This document shows positions 34,015-44,094 of a DNA stretch of 64,000 nucleotides, in pieces. The DNA comes from Amaurobius ferox. Its lineage: Eukaryota; Arthropoda; Arachnida; Araneae; Amaurobiidae. Both the position numbers and the translations under genes were made by a program. The stretch lies in the NCBI GenBank assembly GCA_951213105.1, contig OX578136.1, positions 151,362,678 through 151,426,677 on the forward strand. Reading direction: 5' to 3'. Each line of letters begins with the position of its first letter. The stretch's first letter is position 1. The notes under the pieces were generated by a model. It saw nothing but the letters and a program-made list of their open reading frames with translations. It made no database searches and had not been told where the DNA came from.

Positions 34015-35240
34015 ACTTTCAGCAGCAAAGTCTCTATTTCAGACAGTTTATCCTGAGTTAAAGGCGAGGGAAGGTTTGTCTGTATTTGCTATCTCTTCAA
34101 CATATCCTGTTTTTCGAAAACACTTTACTCACTCCATGTTTGTTGAATTGTTAAAGGTTTTAGAGCCATGCGATAGTTCTTAAAACTCTTTGATGGCATT
34201 CTCAGAGGAATGACTAGAAAAATAGTTCTCTGAACTAAAAATTCTTTCACTATAGTAAAACGTCATCTTCAATTGATAAAAAAAGAGGTCTATCATGATC
34301 GCCTGATTTACTAAACACAGCAGATGATATTTCTAAGGATATATAAGTGGTATCTAACTACAAAATTACGCTATTTCAATTTCTCGACACATTATATGCA
34401 TTTGAAATTTGATTTGCATGACTGTTCGATCAAACTGTAGATTAACTGTAAAAATCAATTAACCGTAAAACAAAAATCATTGATGAAATTCACTAGCAAC
34501 GAGCGACCGGACAACAAAATTTCCCTTTTTTTTTAGAAAAAAATTTCTCATACCACAAATCCGGCGGTTCATTCGTAAAAATAAAAAAAGTAAAATTGAA
34601 AAAAACAAGCGCGTAGAAAAGAGGGAGAAAGAAAACAATAAAAATTTTTCACACGTTCTGCAAGCCATAATCTTTTTAGATGCACTGTAACACTATACAC
34701 ACGCGAACATCACAAAACTCCCGGTGTGATAATGGGAAAGAGATGGGAGAGGAGGGCAAAATTCTGCCGAAGCTCATGTCCCTGTATGCAGAGGATCCAG
34801 AAACTCAATGAAACAGCATCAGAGTGTATAAAAGCGGAGATAACATCGACCGTTTTTCCTAGATGGTGCTCCGATAAGATCTGATGCGGCTACCGAGATT
34901 GATGCTATCGGGTACAGATAAGAGCTTAATGACGAACTTTTTGCTGCCGGGACACCCCCCTCCCCAAATTTTTTCATTCTTTTCTTCGATTTCTCTTCTG
35001 GTCGTCCTTTCGCATTTATCCGCCTGACATAAGTTTGCACAATGAGTTTCTACGGGAAAGTTTTGCATACTCGCTTTTAGAGGGAAAGCGAAGCTGGAAG
35101 ATGAAAGGTTGACGAGAAATTGTTACAGACTGTTCCTTTCACCCCTGAATAAAATGCTAACGATAGTTCAAATGATGTGAAACTATATCCAGCAAAGAAA
35201 GAAAGATGTGAAATTGTATACAACATGGAAATCGTAAAAA
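34015..35240. other. No recognised gene
   Basis: Includes TTTTTTT/AAAA-rich segments (34,520-34,650). The minus frames at 34,477-34,668 and 34,819-35,068 have no motif I recognise. Confidence 0.35.
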
Positions 35241-35255
35241 AAAAATCTGATGTGT
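35239..35255 (+). repeat. Orphan 5' end of family A/C
   Basis: A run of A followed by TCTGATGTG, then unrelated sequence. It matches only the terminal bases of families A and C. Confidence 0.4.
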
Positions 35256-36406
35256 CCGGTAGGTGAGATTAAGGTATTTAGATATCTTGAATTTACAGAT
35301 AAACCTATTTAGATATCTTGGAGGAGCAACACAAATTAGAAGCATCAAACAAAGTTCAGAAATTGCTGTAATAGAAACCAGTAATATAAAAACTTCGTCC
35401 AATTACAGTATACACTAGATTTTAGGTGTCAACCGGTTTCGAAATATAAAAACAGCCTTCTTCTTCAGGACCAACAAAAACCTTACTTCTTCGCAACCTT
35501 ACTTCTTAAGTTCGTCGTCTGAGAGAGAAAAAGAGAGGGAATAACCACGAAGAAGTGCAAAAACGAAACGAACTAAGAAAATAATCAAATCAGAAGAAGA
35601 AGAAACTACGGAAAACCAAAGCAGAAACCATGTATGCTATTTTACCTCAGATGCGGAATTTTTTTGAATAAGTGAAGTTGCACTTCTTGTTTATGCTAAA
35701 GCAGAAGGATAGTTTTGCATTCAAAACCGATTGACTCCTTGAATTTAGTTTATACAAAGAAGAACTTTTGTATAACTCAATAGCGCCAAATATCTATTTT
35801 GTTGTTACTGATTGAATAAATCTGACGTGGGCAACGAAAATATTTTAATAATCAATTTATCAATTAGGCGTCATTTTTGCAATATTGACTATATTTTCTT
35901 CAATTTGGGGCTAAATATCAAGATGTTGGCAACATTTCGCTAGGTTATTCGCCAAATTTGCCAAATGAATCGCCAAGTGTTACAGACAAACGGAGAGAAG
36001 AGCAGTTCTTATATATTAAAAGGTATACCCTTCATATGACTGAATTAAAAATTTGCAAAACATTACTTCCCATTTAGCGTCATTTTTATCAATTTAGCGA
36101 TATTCTCGTTAATTTGGCAACATTAGAAAAAGTCACCAAGTTGGCGATATATCTCCAAATTTGTCACCAAAATCCTGCCAAGCGATTCGGACGGAAAAAA
36201 TAGGTTACTCTTATAGTAGATTCTTATATTTTTTCTTCATGATATTGATTTTTCATCAATTAGTCGTTATCTTTAGGTATCTGGCGACATTTTTATCAAT
36301 AAAGTGACATTTTCGTCAATTTGACAACATTTATAAAAGTTTCTAAGTTGGCGATATTCCGCCAGATTCGTCGCCAAAATTTCGCCAAGCGTTATGGACG
36401 GATAAA

Positions 36407-36570
36407 GATGTCTTCTGATACTCAGCCCGGATGACTAGAGTATCATAAGACATCCTGATTTCATGCCAAATCTAGAAACTCCCCACAGTTTAAAATTTTA
36501 CAGATAGCGTAACCTATGAATGACCAGAGGTGCTAGGTTTGCCAGTCAGGTCGATTGCAGTACCTCAGCC
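36407..36570. mobile_element. 164-bp insertion with 8-bp target duplication
   Basis: Flanked by CGGATAAA at 36,399-36,406 and 36,571-36,578. It starts with a stem: GATGTCTTCTGATACTC (36,407-36,423) and its complement with one mismatch (36,438-36,454). CTCAGCCCGGAT occurs in the loop and again at the right end. I cannot assign a superfamily; it has no tRNA-like boxes. Confidence 0.55.
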
Positions 36571-36742
36571 CGGATAAATAGGTTATTCTTATAGTAGGTA
36601 AATGACTATTGGCGTCCAAATACAAAACTATTACCCAAGATATCTTCGCTCGTGAATTGAATAAGCTATATCCAAGAGAATGAAGTTAATTAATTTATCG
36701 CATAATATTACATATGAACAGTGAACATATTTCACAATAGTT

Positions 36743-36866
36743 TGTAAAGGGCCTTCCTGTCCCAACCGTGAATCGAATCATGGATCACCGAACTGGCCAG
36801 CCGACGCTCTACCACTGAGCTACTGGGACAAAATTGCAAGCTCTTATCGTCGAAGTAGACTTTGCA
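36743..36866 (-). repeat. 3' LTR of the TRIM, containing a tRNA-like sequence
   Basis: In minus sense it contains GTCCCAGTAGCTCAGTGGTA and further GATTCGATTCACGGTTGGGA. The 7-bp acceptor stem GTCCCAG/TTGGGAC closes with one wobble, the D-arm GCTC/GAGC is perfect and the T-arm is CCATG/CACGG with one mismatch. The A box (TAGCTCAGTGGTAGAGCG) and B box (GATTCGATTC) are near-canonical Pol III promoter elements. The anticodon arm is degenerate. Confidence 0.78.
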
Positions 36867-36879
36867 TTCTCCACCCTCT
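36867..36879 (-). promoter_or_regulatory. Polypurine tract of the TRIM
   Basis: AGAGGGTGGAGAA in the minus sense, directly abutting the 3' LTR, as expected for plus-strand priming. Confidence 0.7.
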
Positions 36880-37464
36880 AATGTCAGATCGGCTGGCAAC
36901 TGACAATCTGACTGACCATCTCCTGCTATTTTTGCCTCAACTTAGCTTCCTGCTATTACTATTTTTACACAGGTTGGTATCCAGCGTGGTTGTTATCTTC
37001 TCAATTTGAAATCGTCGCTTTGTCTTTTTGAGTCCACTGAATTCGTACTAGTTGTACTAGGGTAACTTTAGGCTTATGAGTAGATTCTGCTTTCAATTAA
37101 TTTCGATCAATGAATCCCTTTATTTCATTCTTATTAACTTATACGAACTTATTGTGTTCCCTCCATATTTTTATTCTCGCTTTTTATCTATATTCACAAT
37201 ACTCCTTTTCCCATTTTTGTAAAATGGACGTACTTGTCAAGTTCAAATATAATGTAAAACTGTCTGTTTAATCACATTATTTTTCATCAATTATTATCTT
37301 TTTAGATCTAAATAAATGTTCATTTGTCGGGATGGTTGACCTTAGGTGTCTCCTGAGTGCATGAGGTATCCTTTCCCCGCCGTGCAGCTAGCTACTCTAA
37401 ACCTTACGTGAGTCGCACGGTCTTCAGACCTCCGATATCTTTACACTAACCTACAGGGTTGATT

Positions 37465-37477
37465 TGTTCGGGCGCCA
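37465..37477 (-). promoter_or_regulatory. Primer binding site of the TRIM (tRNA-Lys type)
   Basis: TGGCGCCCGAACA in the minus sense, one base inside the 5' LTR. It is complementary to the 3' end of a tRNA-Lys, a common primer for LTR elements. Confidence 0.82.
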
Positions 37478-37478
37478 T

Positions 37479-37606
37479 TGTAAAGAGCCTTCTTGTCCCA
37501 ACCGGGAATTGAATCCTTAATCTCCGAACTGTCCAACCTACATTCTATACGCTGATGATATACTGGGACGAAATTGCAAGCTCTTGTCATCGAAGTGAAC
37601 TCTGCA
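37479..37606 (-). repeat. 5' LTR of the TRIM, with a more degraded tRNA-like sequence
   Basis: Aligns end to end with the other LTR. The acceptor stem GTCCCAG/TTGGGAC and a B-box-like GGATTCAATTCCCGG are kept, and the A box is degraded. The LTRs differ at many positions, so the insertion is old. Confidence 0.78.
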
Positions 37607-38083
37607 AATTAATATTTTCTTTAATTTTATGTGATTTTGTGATAAATATTTTTGAAAATATGCAATATCTCGAGAAAGGTTCATGCTAGTGTTCTAAAGT
37701 TTTAGTTAATCGTTTTCTAAAAATACACAAGAAATGATTATTTACCTAACTTTACTGAAGGTTTTGACTTTTGATGATTTTTTCAAAATTTCATTCGAAA
37801 ATTTGGCTGTATTCCGAACATCCGATTGCGCTTAAAAACAATAAGCTTCCAGTATTCACTGTAATTTTTGTGTCAAATTTCGTCCTCATCGCTTCATTCG
37901 TTGGAGAGATTTTGTCTTTAGAGATTCACGGACACACACACACCTACAGAGACATCATCTCAAAAACATTCGAATCGTGTTTAGGGATGCTTGAAACTTG
38001 ATCTTCCGTCGAAAACTCGAATTCGAATTTTCGACCCCGTCACAATACTTTCCTTATACATTATACTACGTATGTAAGGAAAG

Positions 38084-38575
38084 TAATAAATATAACCAAT
38101 TTCATGAAAATCACCTTTTTCTACGAAAGTAATGAGAAAATGTTCTAAATGCTCATGAAAACTTAAGAACGGCGCAATTTATTTCTATTTAAAAGTACTT
38201 ACAAAGCATTAACTTACTTGAAAATATTGAACGTATTTTATGAACGGTTTTTTATGAACTTTTTCCATTTCAGACGAAAATTGTACAGAATCTAGAAAAT
38301 GGCTTATGTTAGCATCCTGTAAATGATTTAATTCATTTTTAAATAAAAAATAAAATGACTATTAAAAAATGTCGAGTTTTTTAACATTTTTAAATCTAAT
38401 AATTTTTTATAATAATTTTTTGATTTTGGGGGGGGGGGGGGGTGCATATTCTAGAAATTCAGAGTTTTACCCTGGAGATAGATCCTCTCGAAATCTGTAA
38501 AACTGCAACACTTATTAATTAAAAGAATCGTACCAAATCTCATTCAAATCGCTCTATTTGCTCTATCGGAAAATA
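38084..38575. other. Unrecognised; contains a 14-bp G run
   Basis: AT-rich sequence with a G run near 38,428-38,441. Short blocks recall family A interiors (CGTACCAAATCTCATTCAAATCG) but are too diverged to call. Confidence 0.35.
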
Positions 38576-38672
38576 TCATGCCAGTAGTCTGACACAGTAC
38601 ACAGTAGTATACTGACACATTGTACTACTGTGTACACACAGTACGCAGTAGTATACTGAAACAGTACCTGTT
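38575..38672. repeat. Local repeats around CAGTAGTATACTG
   Basis: CAGTAGTATACTGACACA and CAGTAGTATACTGAAACA occur in direct orientation. Between them lies TACTACTGTGTACACACAGTA, a local palindrome. Confidence 0.7.
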
Positions 38673-38964
38673 ACAGATGATGGTGCCTAAGGCCTAATGG
38701 TCATACTGTGCTCCTGTTATGACAATAATCACGTGGCAGCACATAATATAGTCAGTGCATTATTTCCATCTAATTTAACAGATATTTGAGAATGTCGTAT
38801 TTAAAGTTTATTGTCTGCGAGAAAAAATATAATAATACTTTAAAGAAAATGTTTGAAAAATTTTAATTAAAGCATAGTTTTTAATTAAAGCATAAAATAA
38901 TCGAACACAACTGCTGCTTATGAAAATACAAATTCTTCGTATTTCGTTGATAGAAAATTATTCT

Positions 38965-39245
38965 TCATTTGTACTTCTTTGATTGCATTTCCTGTGCCTT
39001 TGTACTTTCTTTGTCTTTGTACTTCCTTTGTCTTTCTTGTATTTCCTTTGTACTTTCTTTGTATTTCCTTTGTTCTTTTTTTGCACTTCTATTGTCTTTG
39101 TACTTCTTTGCGTGTACTTTCTTTGTACTTCCATTATTCTTCCTTTGTATGTTCTTTGTTATTCCTTTGTATTTCCTTTGTTCTTCCTTTGCACTTCGTT
39201 TGTTCTTCCTTTGTACTTCCTTTATTTATATATGTGTACTTCCAT
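38965..39245. repeat. Pyrimidine-rich minisatellite (CTTTGTACTTC units)
   Basis: About 20 irregular units of 11-14 bp, mostly TCCTTTGTACTT and variants. Open frames across it are a composition effect. Confidence 0.85.
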
Positions 39246-39289
39246 CAAAGAAGTGCAAAATAAAATTGAATAAAATAACTATCTATTAA

Positions 39290-40085
39290 TTGTGCTCTTT
39301 TTGGGCCCCTAAGATATTGGTGTCCAGAGCTTTAGCCTCGTAGGTCGTGCATAAATCAGGCCCTGCACTTACAGACACACACACAATATTGAAAAATAGA
39401 TTGTTTTGTATTCAGGGATGTTCGAAACGAACCTGATAGCATATATTTATACCTTTTTTAAGCCTCAAAAACTTCAGAAATTACAGCAAAAGTATTTTGT
39501 ATCAATAATTGATAATAAAACTGTAGTCAAAATGTGTAGTTTCCCCTTCTTTAAAAAAGACGGAAACTACACGTATTAATCTTCACAAAATTTAAATATT
39601 GGATTGTGAGTAGTTTCACTGATGTCAGGATTTTACAATTTATTACATTTTTCAACCCCGAAAACATATACATTTTCCTCTAAAAAACATACTTTAAAAA
39701 AATATTCACCAAAATTGGAAAATTATGTTACGATTTCTGTTTAGGACTCAATTTAAAAACTGTTCTCCGTATTTAGCTGTGGTGTTAAATCTGAAGCTGT
39801 GTAAATTGAAGGTGTGTAGAACTGCTTAAAATTATACTTAAGCAATCAATGATTAAGACAGTAAATAGAATAAAAAAAAATCATCAAGGTATATTGAAAG
39901 TTGTCCGGAAGTATTATTTTGTTAAAATTTGTGACAATGCGTCGCTTAGATATTTTGCTACGGCGCACAGATATACAGACGTTATCTTTTTTTATTACTT
40001 AAGACGAAAGGAACGTACTGCGATAAAGTCGAAAGTTTCACTATCGAATTTTGAGCGACTTACACGTTTTGAACATATTTAAATA
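39290..40085. other. No recognised gene or repeat
   Basis: AT-rich sequence; the small frames lack known motifs. Confidence 0.4.
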
Positions 40086-40089
40086 CTGT

Positions 40090-40585
40090 TAGTAACGTGT
40101 AAAATACTTTGGCATACCTTTTACTACCTCTTATAGAAGTATCTTCTGAAAACTAGACGGAGAAAACACCCTTACACGCACCCCTTTCCAATGGCGTTAT
40201 TCTGGGGTTTCTATGTGCTGAAGAAAGGTTTCCAGATTTGTCCCTAATTTGGCTGCTTTTCGAAGCTTCGAGAAACACCTCAAAATTACCAATATTCTAC
40301 ATGATATGAGAGATTTCCAAAAGTTTCTATGGAGAGTCTATGAAAAGGAGTTATCACTTAGTCTGAGAGCAGTTCATAATATACAAACTCCATTAAACTA
40401 TGACTTTCGTCAATGTTTTGAGAATAGTAGCGGTTATTTTATGAAATTAATAGAGCATTTAAGTGTTGTTTAACTGCATATTGTTCCTGTTTACGCTGTG
40501 CTTGTAAATAAACGTGTAGTTATCCAGAAATTTGAACTCATTCTTGTATCCAGAGCGTACACCCACGATTTCAGAGGATACGTAT
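40090..40585 (+). repeat. Dispersed repeat E, copy 2 (possible solo LTR)
   Basis: Matches 28,370-28,870 in the same orientation and order, ending with CCACGATTTCAGAGGATACG versus CCACGATTACAGAGCATACG. Confidence 0.5.
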
Positions 40586-40937
40586 CAATCGTTTTGAAAT
40601 TATTTCGGTATCTATTGTCTTGGTATCTGTTTCGAAGAGAATAAGCAATTCCAATAAAATGTGAGGTTTTTAAATTGCGAAACATACGAAAAGCTCATTA
40701 ATTTTCAGCTAGATTAAGTGATTGGAAAGCCATTGTTTTATAAATCAGTAAAATTTATGAAATAATAATTCAAATGGTTATAAGGATTTCAGCAGTTTTC
40801 AGTACACCGAATTCAATTATGAATCCTGTGATCATTTAAGCAATTGGAATTTTTTTTTTCTTTGATAGAAAAGATTATTTTACCCAAACTTTTCTAAATT
40901 TTGAAAAAACATTACATTTTAAGATCTGAACGAATTT

Positions 40938-41685
40938 TTACTTTCCCTGCAATACATGGTAATGTATAGGGAAAGTATTGGAATCATGTCGAAAATCGCA
41001 ACTCGAGTTTTCGACGAATTTACACGTTTCGAGATCTCTAGAATACAAAAAAAAACTATTTTTAGCGTGACGTCTGCATGTGGGTCTGTCTGTGTGTCTG
41101 TGCAATGTATATATCCACTCTAACTAAAAAGCTAATAGACCGGATTTCATAAAATTTGGTAGGTAAGTCACTTGGGTGAGACCCTGGTGCTGATTAGTTT
41201 TTGGTAGCATTCGTAAAAACATAACTCGCCCTTTTTTGCGGAATGGTCCGTAAAAATTTCATGTATCCTAAAATACTAATTGACCAAATTTCACAAAATT
41301 TGGTAGATAAGTTACTTATAGGATACTAAGGTGCTGATTAGATTTTGATATGATTCGGAAAAGAACAACCTGCCTTTTTTTGCAAAATGGTCCGCAAAAA
41401 TCGTCAAAATCTAAATTAAAAAACTACGTATGCAAATATATCCCTTATATGCTTGTTTTATACGTAATTGCTAACGAAGAAAAGAATAAGACCAACCCCA
41501 TTACACTAGGACTAACCGTTCTCGAGATATTATAGTTTTTTCGTTTTTCCTCTACACCACCTTTGAAAATAAGTTCAGTCACCAAATGAGAACGAAAATT
41601 GAATTAAAAGTGAATTAAATTTAATTAAAATAAAGAGAACGTGTATATAAGTCTGCAGGGAAAGTCATGTGCTGCCCACATCATA
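40938..41685 (-). mobile_element. Family C copy C1
   Basis: Minus-strand element. Its 3' hairpin is at 40,939-40,977 (plus reading TTACTTTCCCTGCAATACATG ... AGGGAAAGT). A short GT/CTGT repeat follows, then two internal tandem units of about 155 bp starting TATCCACTCTAACTAAAA. The 5' end CATGTGCTGCCCACATCATA is slightly mutated. Confidence 0.8.
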
Positions 41686-41721
41686 TTTTTAACAGTCGAA
41701 AGGATAAATGTGGAAACGTAA

Positions 41722-41769
41722 AACACGACAACTTAAGAACACGTATAGCTGTGCTTAAGTTGTCGTGTT
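41722..41769. repeat. Perfect 16-bp inverted repeat (hairpin)
   Basis: AACACGACAACTTAAG (41,722-41,737) and its exact complement (41,754-41,769), separated by 16 nt. It lies just outside family C copy C1. Confidence 0.8.
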
Positions 41770-42148
41770 ATGTGTAGATACATTATGTGAGAATTTTGAA
41801 ATAAGTATATTTTATTATAATTCTCATGTCTCTCCGAATTATTTGAAATTAAAAATTTTATATCTTCTAAAATAGTGCCTATTAGGATACAATGATACTA
41901 AGAATAATGATAGTACTATAATAATCGGTGCTTGAAAATGATAATATGAACTATGCTATTCACTATTGTTAATTAAACTGTTAAATCAACGGTATAAAAT
42001 GGTATATATTACCGCAAATAGGCCAAATGCAATTAATTCATTGGTGTTATTGATTTTTTTTTTTAAACTCGAAATGCTTAAAGAAGTTTTAAGAATTTTT
42101 TTCCAAGAATAATTTGAAAATAAATAAATAAATAAGAAATATGCATTT

Positions 42149-42956
42149 TTACTTTCTCTGCAATACATGGTACTGTATAGGGAAAGTATTAGAATCATGC
42201 CGAAAATCGCAACTCAAGTTTTCGACGGATTTACACATTTTGGGATATCTAAAATACGAAACAACTATTTTTAGCACGACGTCTGTGTGTGTGTGTGTGT
42301 TTGTATCCACTCTAACTCAACGTATGTATCCACTCTAACTCAAAAACTAATGAACCAAATTTTATAAAATTTACCAGGGTCACTTGTATGTGACCCTGGT
42401 GCTGATTAGTTTTTGGTACGACTCGGGATAAAAGACTGCTTTTTTTGCGAAATGGCCCGCAAAAATTGCCTGTATCCACTTTAGCTGAAAACTAATGGAT
42501 TAAATTTTACAAAATTTGGTAGATAAGTTACTTGTGGGTTACACTGGTGCTGATTAGATTTTGGTACGATTCGGAAAACAATAACCTGCCTTTTTTGCGA
42601 AATGGCCCGCAAAAATCTTCAAAATCCAAAATGAAAAACTATGTATGCTCAAATGTATCAATTAAATGCTTGTTTCATACGTAATTTTTATCGATGAAAA
42701 GAATGAAACCAACCCCATTACACTAGGACCAGCCATTCTTGAGATATTTTAGTTTTTTTCCATTTTCGCTACTCCACCTTTGAAAGTAAATCTAGTTAAC
42801 CATATGAGGACGAAAAGTGAATTAAACGTGCAAATTCCGTGTAATTTTAATTATTTAGGGTATTATTTTGTGCAATTAAACTCAATGAATTATTGAAGAA
42901 ATAAAGAGAACTTGAATTTGAGTCTGCAGGGAAAGTCATGTGCTGCCCACATCAGA
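42149..42956 (-). mobile_element. Family C copy C2
   Basis: Minus-strand full-length copy. The hairpin at 42,150-42,188 is TACTTTCTCTGC ... AGGGAAAGTA. It has a GT microsatellite, two full internal units and a partial one, and the 5' end GCTGCCCACATCAGA at 42,942-42,956. Confidence 0.8.
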
Positions 42957-42959
42957 TTT

Positions 42960-43266
42960 TTTTATTTTCCTATTGATTAGGTGGAAATAACGATTAACCT
43001 AAACAATATGAATTTATGAGGAAAATGAGTGTAGCCGCACATTTCAGACTTTTTAGTGAAGTATCGATAGAAAAAGTATATATTCTAAAAACTGTAAGTT
43101 CTAACCAGGATTTGGACTACAGATTTTTGATTTAGCCACTAGGACGAAATCCTTATCTTTCATGGGAAAAGTATAGACCCTACATTCTCCTCATTAAGAT
43201 TTCTGATCGAAGAGAAACTTTCAGGCAGAACGACCTCTTTCTTAGATACATTTTTTAAATACAGGG
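42960..43266. other. No recognised feature
   Basis: AT-rich spacer between family C copy C2 and the second serial-insertion cluster. Confidence 0.4.
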
Positions 43267-43279
43267 TAGTATCCTGTGT
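43267..43279. repeat. Target-site copy 1 of serial-insertion cluster 2
   Basis: TAGTATCCTGTGT. The same sequence, mostly with a preceding T, recurs at 43,323-43,336, 43,396-43,409, 43,469-43,482 and 43,986-43,998, separating the four inserted elements of this cluster. Confidence 0.85.
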
Positions 43280-43322
43280 TGAAGACCCAGACCACTCAAC
43301 TGGCCTGAGGGCTTACAGCAGG
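43280..43322 (-). mobile_element. Hairpin module, cluster 2 copy 1 (5'-truncated)
   Basis: Keeps GACCCAGACCACTCAACTGG and GGCTTACAGCAGG but lacks the GGCCGG half, so the stem cannot form. Confidence 0.65.
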
Positions 43323-43336
43323 TTAGTATCCTGTGT

Positions 43337-43394
43337 GGAAGATCCAGACTGTCCGACTCGTCCGAAGACATGAGCAGCTCTTTGGGCGGCCGAG
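43337..43394 (-). mobile_element. Hairpin module, cluster 2 copy 2
   Basis: GATCCAGACTGTCCGACTCG ... CTTTGGGCGGCCGA; pairing segments CTGTCC/GGGCGG (G-T wobble in place). Both flanks are target-repeat copies. Confidence 0.7.
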
Positions 43395-43409
43395 GTTAGT
43401 ATCCTGTGT

Positions 43410-43467
43410 TGAGATCCAGACCGTCCGACCTACCAGAAAGGTGTAAGGTAACTGTTTGAACGGCCGG
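43410..43467 (-). mobile_element. Hairpin module, cluster 2 copy 3 (5S-SINE tail type)
   Basis: Almost identical to the tail of the 5S SINE (GACCTACCAGAAAGGTGTAA), but without 5S or body. Target-repeat copies on both sides. Confidence 0.7.
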
Positions 43468-43482
43468 GTTAGTATCCTGTGT

Positions 43483-43985
43483 TGAAGTGTTGAAAACCCA
43501 GATCACACGACAGACCCGAAGGCTTACTGTTGCTAAGTGTGTGGCCGGGAACTTTATTTTAGATTCAAGAAATTACAATACATATTAAAATTGAATCACA
43601 GCACAGGTAGTTACATCAAGACAAGCAAAAGATTGGCAACGACAAAACAAAACATAAAAACAATACAATACAGTATACAGTACAATACAATGCAATACAA
43701 GAGAGGCAAAAGGCAGAGAATTGTAAAGAGGGGAAAACCCCGAAGGGAAAAAACCCTAACACAAAATACAAAAGGGAATACAGAAAAAGAAAAGGGTCAA
43801 GGTTGGAAGATTAAAGGGTTAAGACAAAGTTGGAAAAACCAGAAAAAAAATAATAATTAGACTTCTTACAGAGACATAAAACAAGGTTAAAGTGACATAT
43901 TAAAAAAAATTTAATAAAATTTATTACAACAAGACATTAAAATTTATTATATCAAGACAATAAAATTTATTACAATAGAAAGCAA
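43483..43985 (-). mobile_element. Longer element ending in the hairpin module (possible LINE 3' UTR)
   Basis: In minus sense about 440 bp of AT-rich, non-coding sequence is followed by GTTCCCGGCCACACACTTAG and a module with stem CCACAC/GTGTGA. It is bounded by target repeats at 43,469-43,482 and 43,986-43,998. It has no 5S or tRNA head and shares only the tail with the 5S SINE, as a 5'-truncated partner LINE would. The plus-strand frame 43,537-43,860 inside it is Lys-rich and probably chance. Confidence 0.55.
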
Positions 43986-44094
43986 TAGTATCCTGTGTGT
44001 CGTAATACTCGTAAATTAAAAATTACTTATCATAAATTACTTATCATAAATCGATCGTAGGGTCTTTAGGAAATATCAAATCCTTTGTCTTTTT

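Larger units (their letters stand above)
36743..37606 (-). mobile_element. TRIM-like miniature LTR retrotransposon with tRNA-like LTRs
   Basis: An insertion of 864 bp in family A copy A9. Both ends are direct repeats of 124 and 128 bp starting TG and ending CA. In minus-strand sense the 5' LTR (37,606-37,479) is followed after one base by TGGCGCCCGAACA, the primer binding site sequence used with tRNA-Lys. The 3' LTR (36,866-36,743) is preceded by the purine tract AGAGGGTGGAGAA. Flanks AGTT (36,739-36,742) and AATT (37,607-37,610) fit a 4-bp duplication with one mismatch. Removing the element restores the family A sequence CAATAGTTAATATTTTC, as in A5. The 612-bp interior encodes nothing, so it depends on another element for RT and integrase. 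Confidence 0.85.
35821..38083 (+). mobile_element. Old family A copy A9 carrying two insertions
   Basis: Starts TCTGACGTGGGCAACG and ends with the hairpin CTTTCCTTATACATTATAC ... GTAAGGAAAGT at about 38,050-38,083. The GGCGA/GGCAAC-type module is amplified to about three copies (35,850-36,390). Two foreign segments interrupt it: 36,407-36,570 and the LTR element 36,743-37,606. The divergence from A1-A8 is high, so this is an older copy or a sister family. Confidence 0.75.

Noticed and set aside
36761..36836. Functional tRNA gene in the left LTR
   Set aside because: The anticodon arm is degenerate and the same sequence occurs in the partner LTR in a decayed form; it is part of the LTR.
36743..37606. 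Two independent tRNA SINE insertions instead of one LTR element
   Set aside because: The PBS, polypurine tract, TG/CA ends and restored empty site fit a single LTR insertion much better.
38965..39289. Three overlapping frames of about 100 residues, Phe/Leu/Cys-rich and membrane-like
   Set aside because: Open only because the pyrimidine-rich minisatellite lacks stop codons on that strand; all three frames are open.
39849..40082. 77-residue frame as a small gene
   Set aside because: Basic and Phe-rich but without motif, start context or neighbouring exon support.
43537..43860. 107-residue Lys-rich frame
   Set aside because: Lies antisense within the longer module-tailed element and is explained by A-rich composition.
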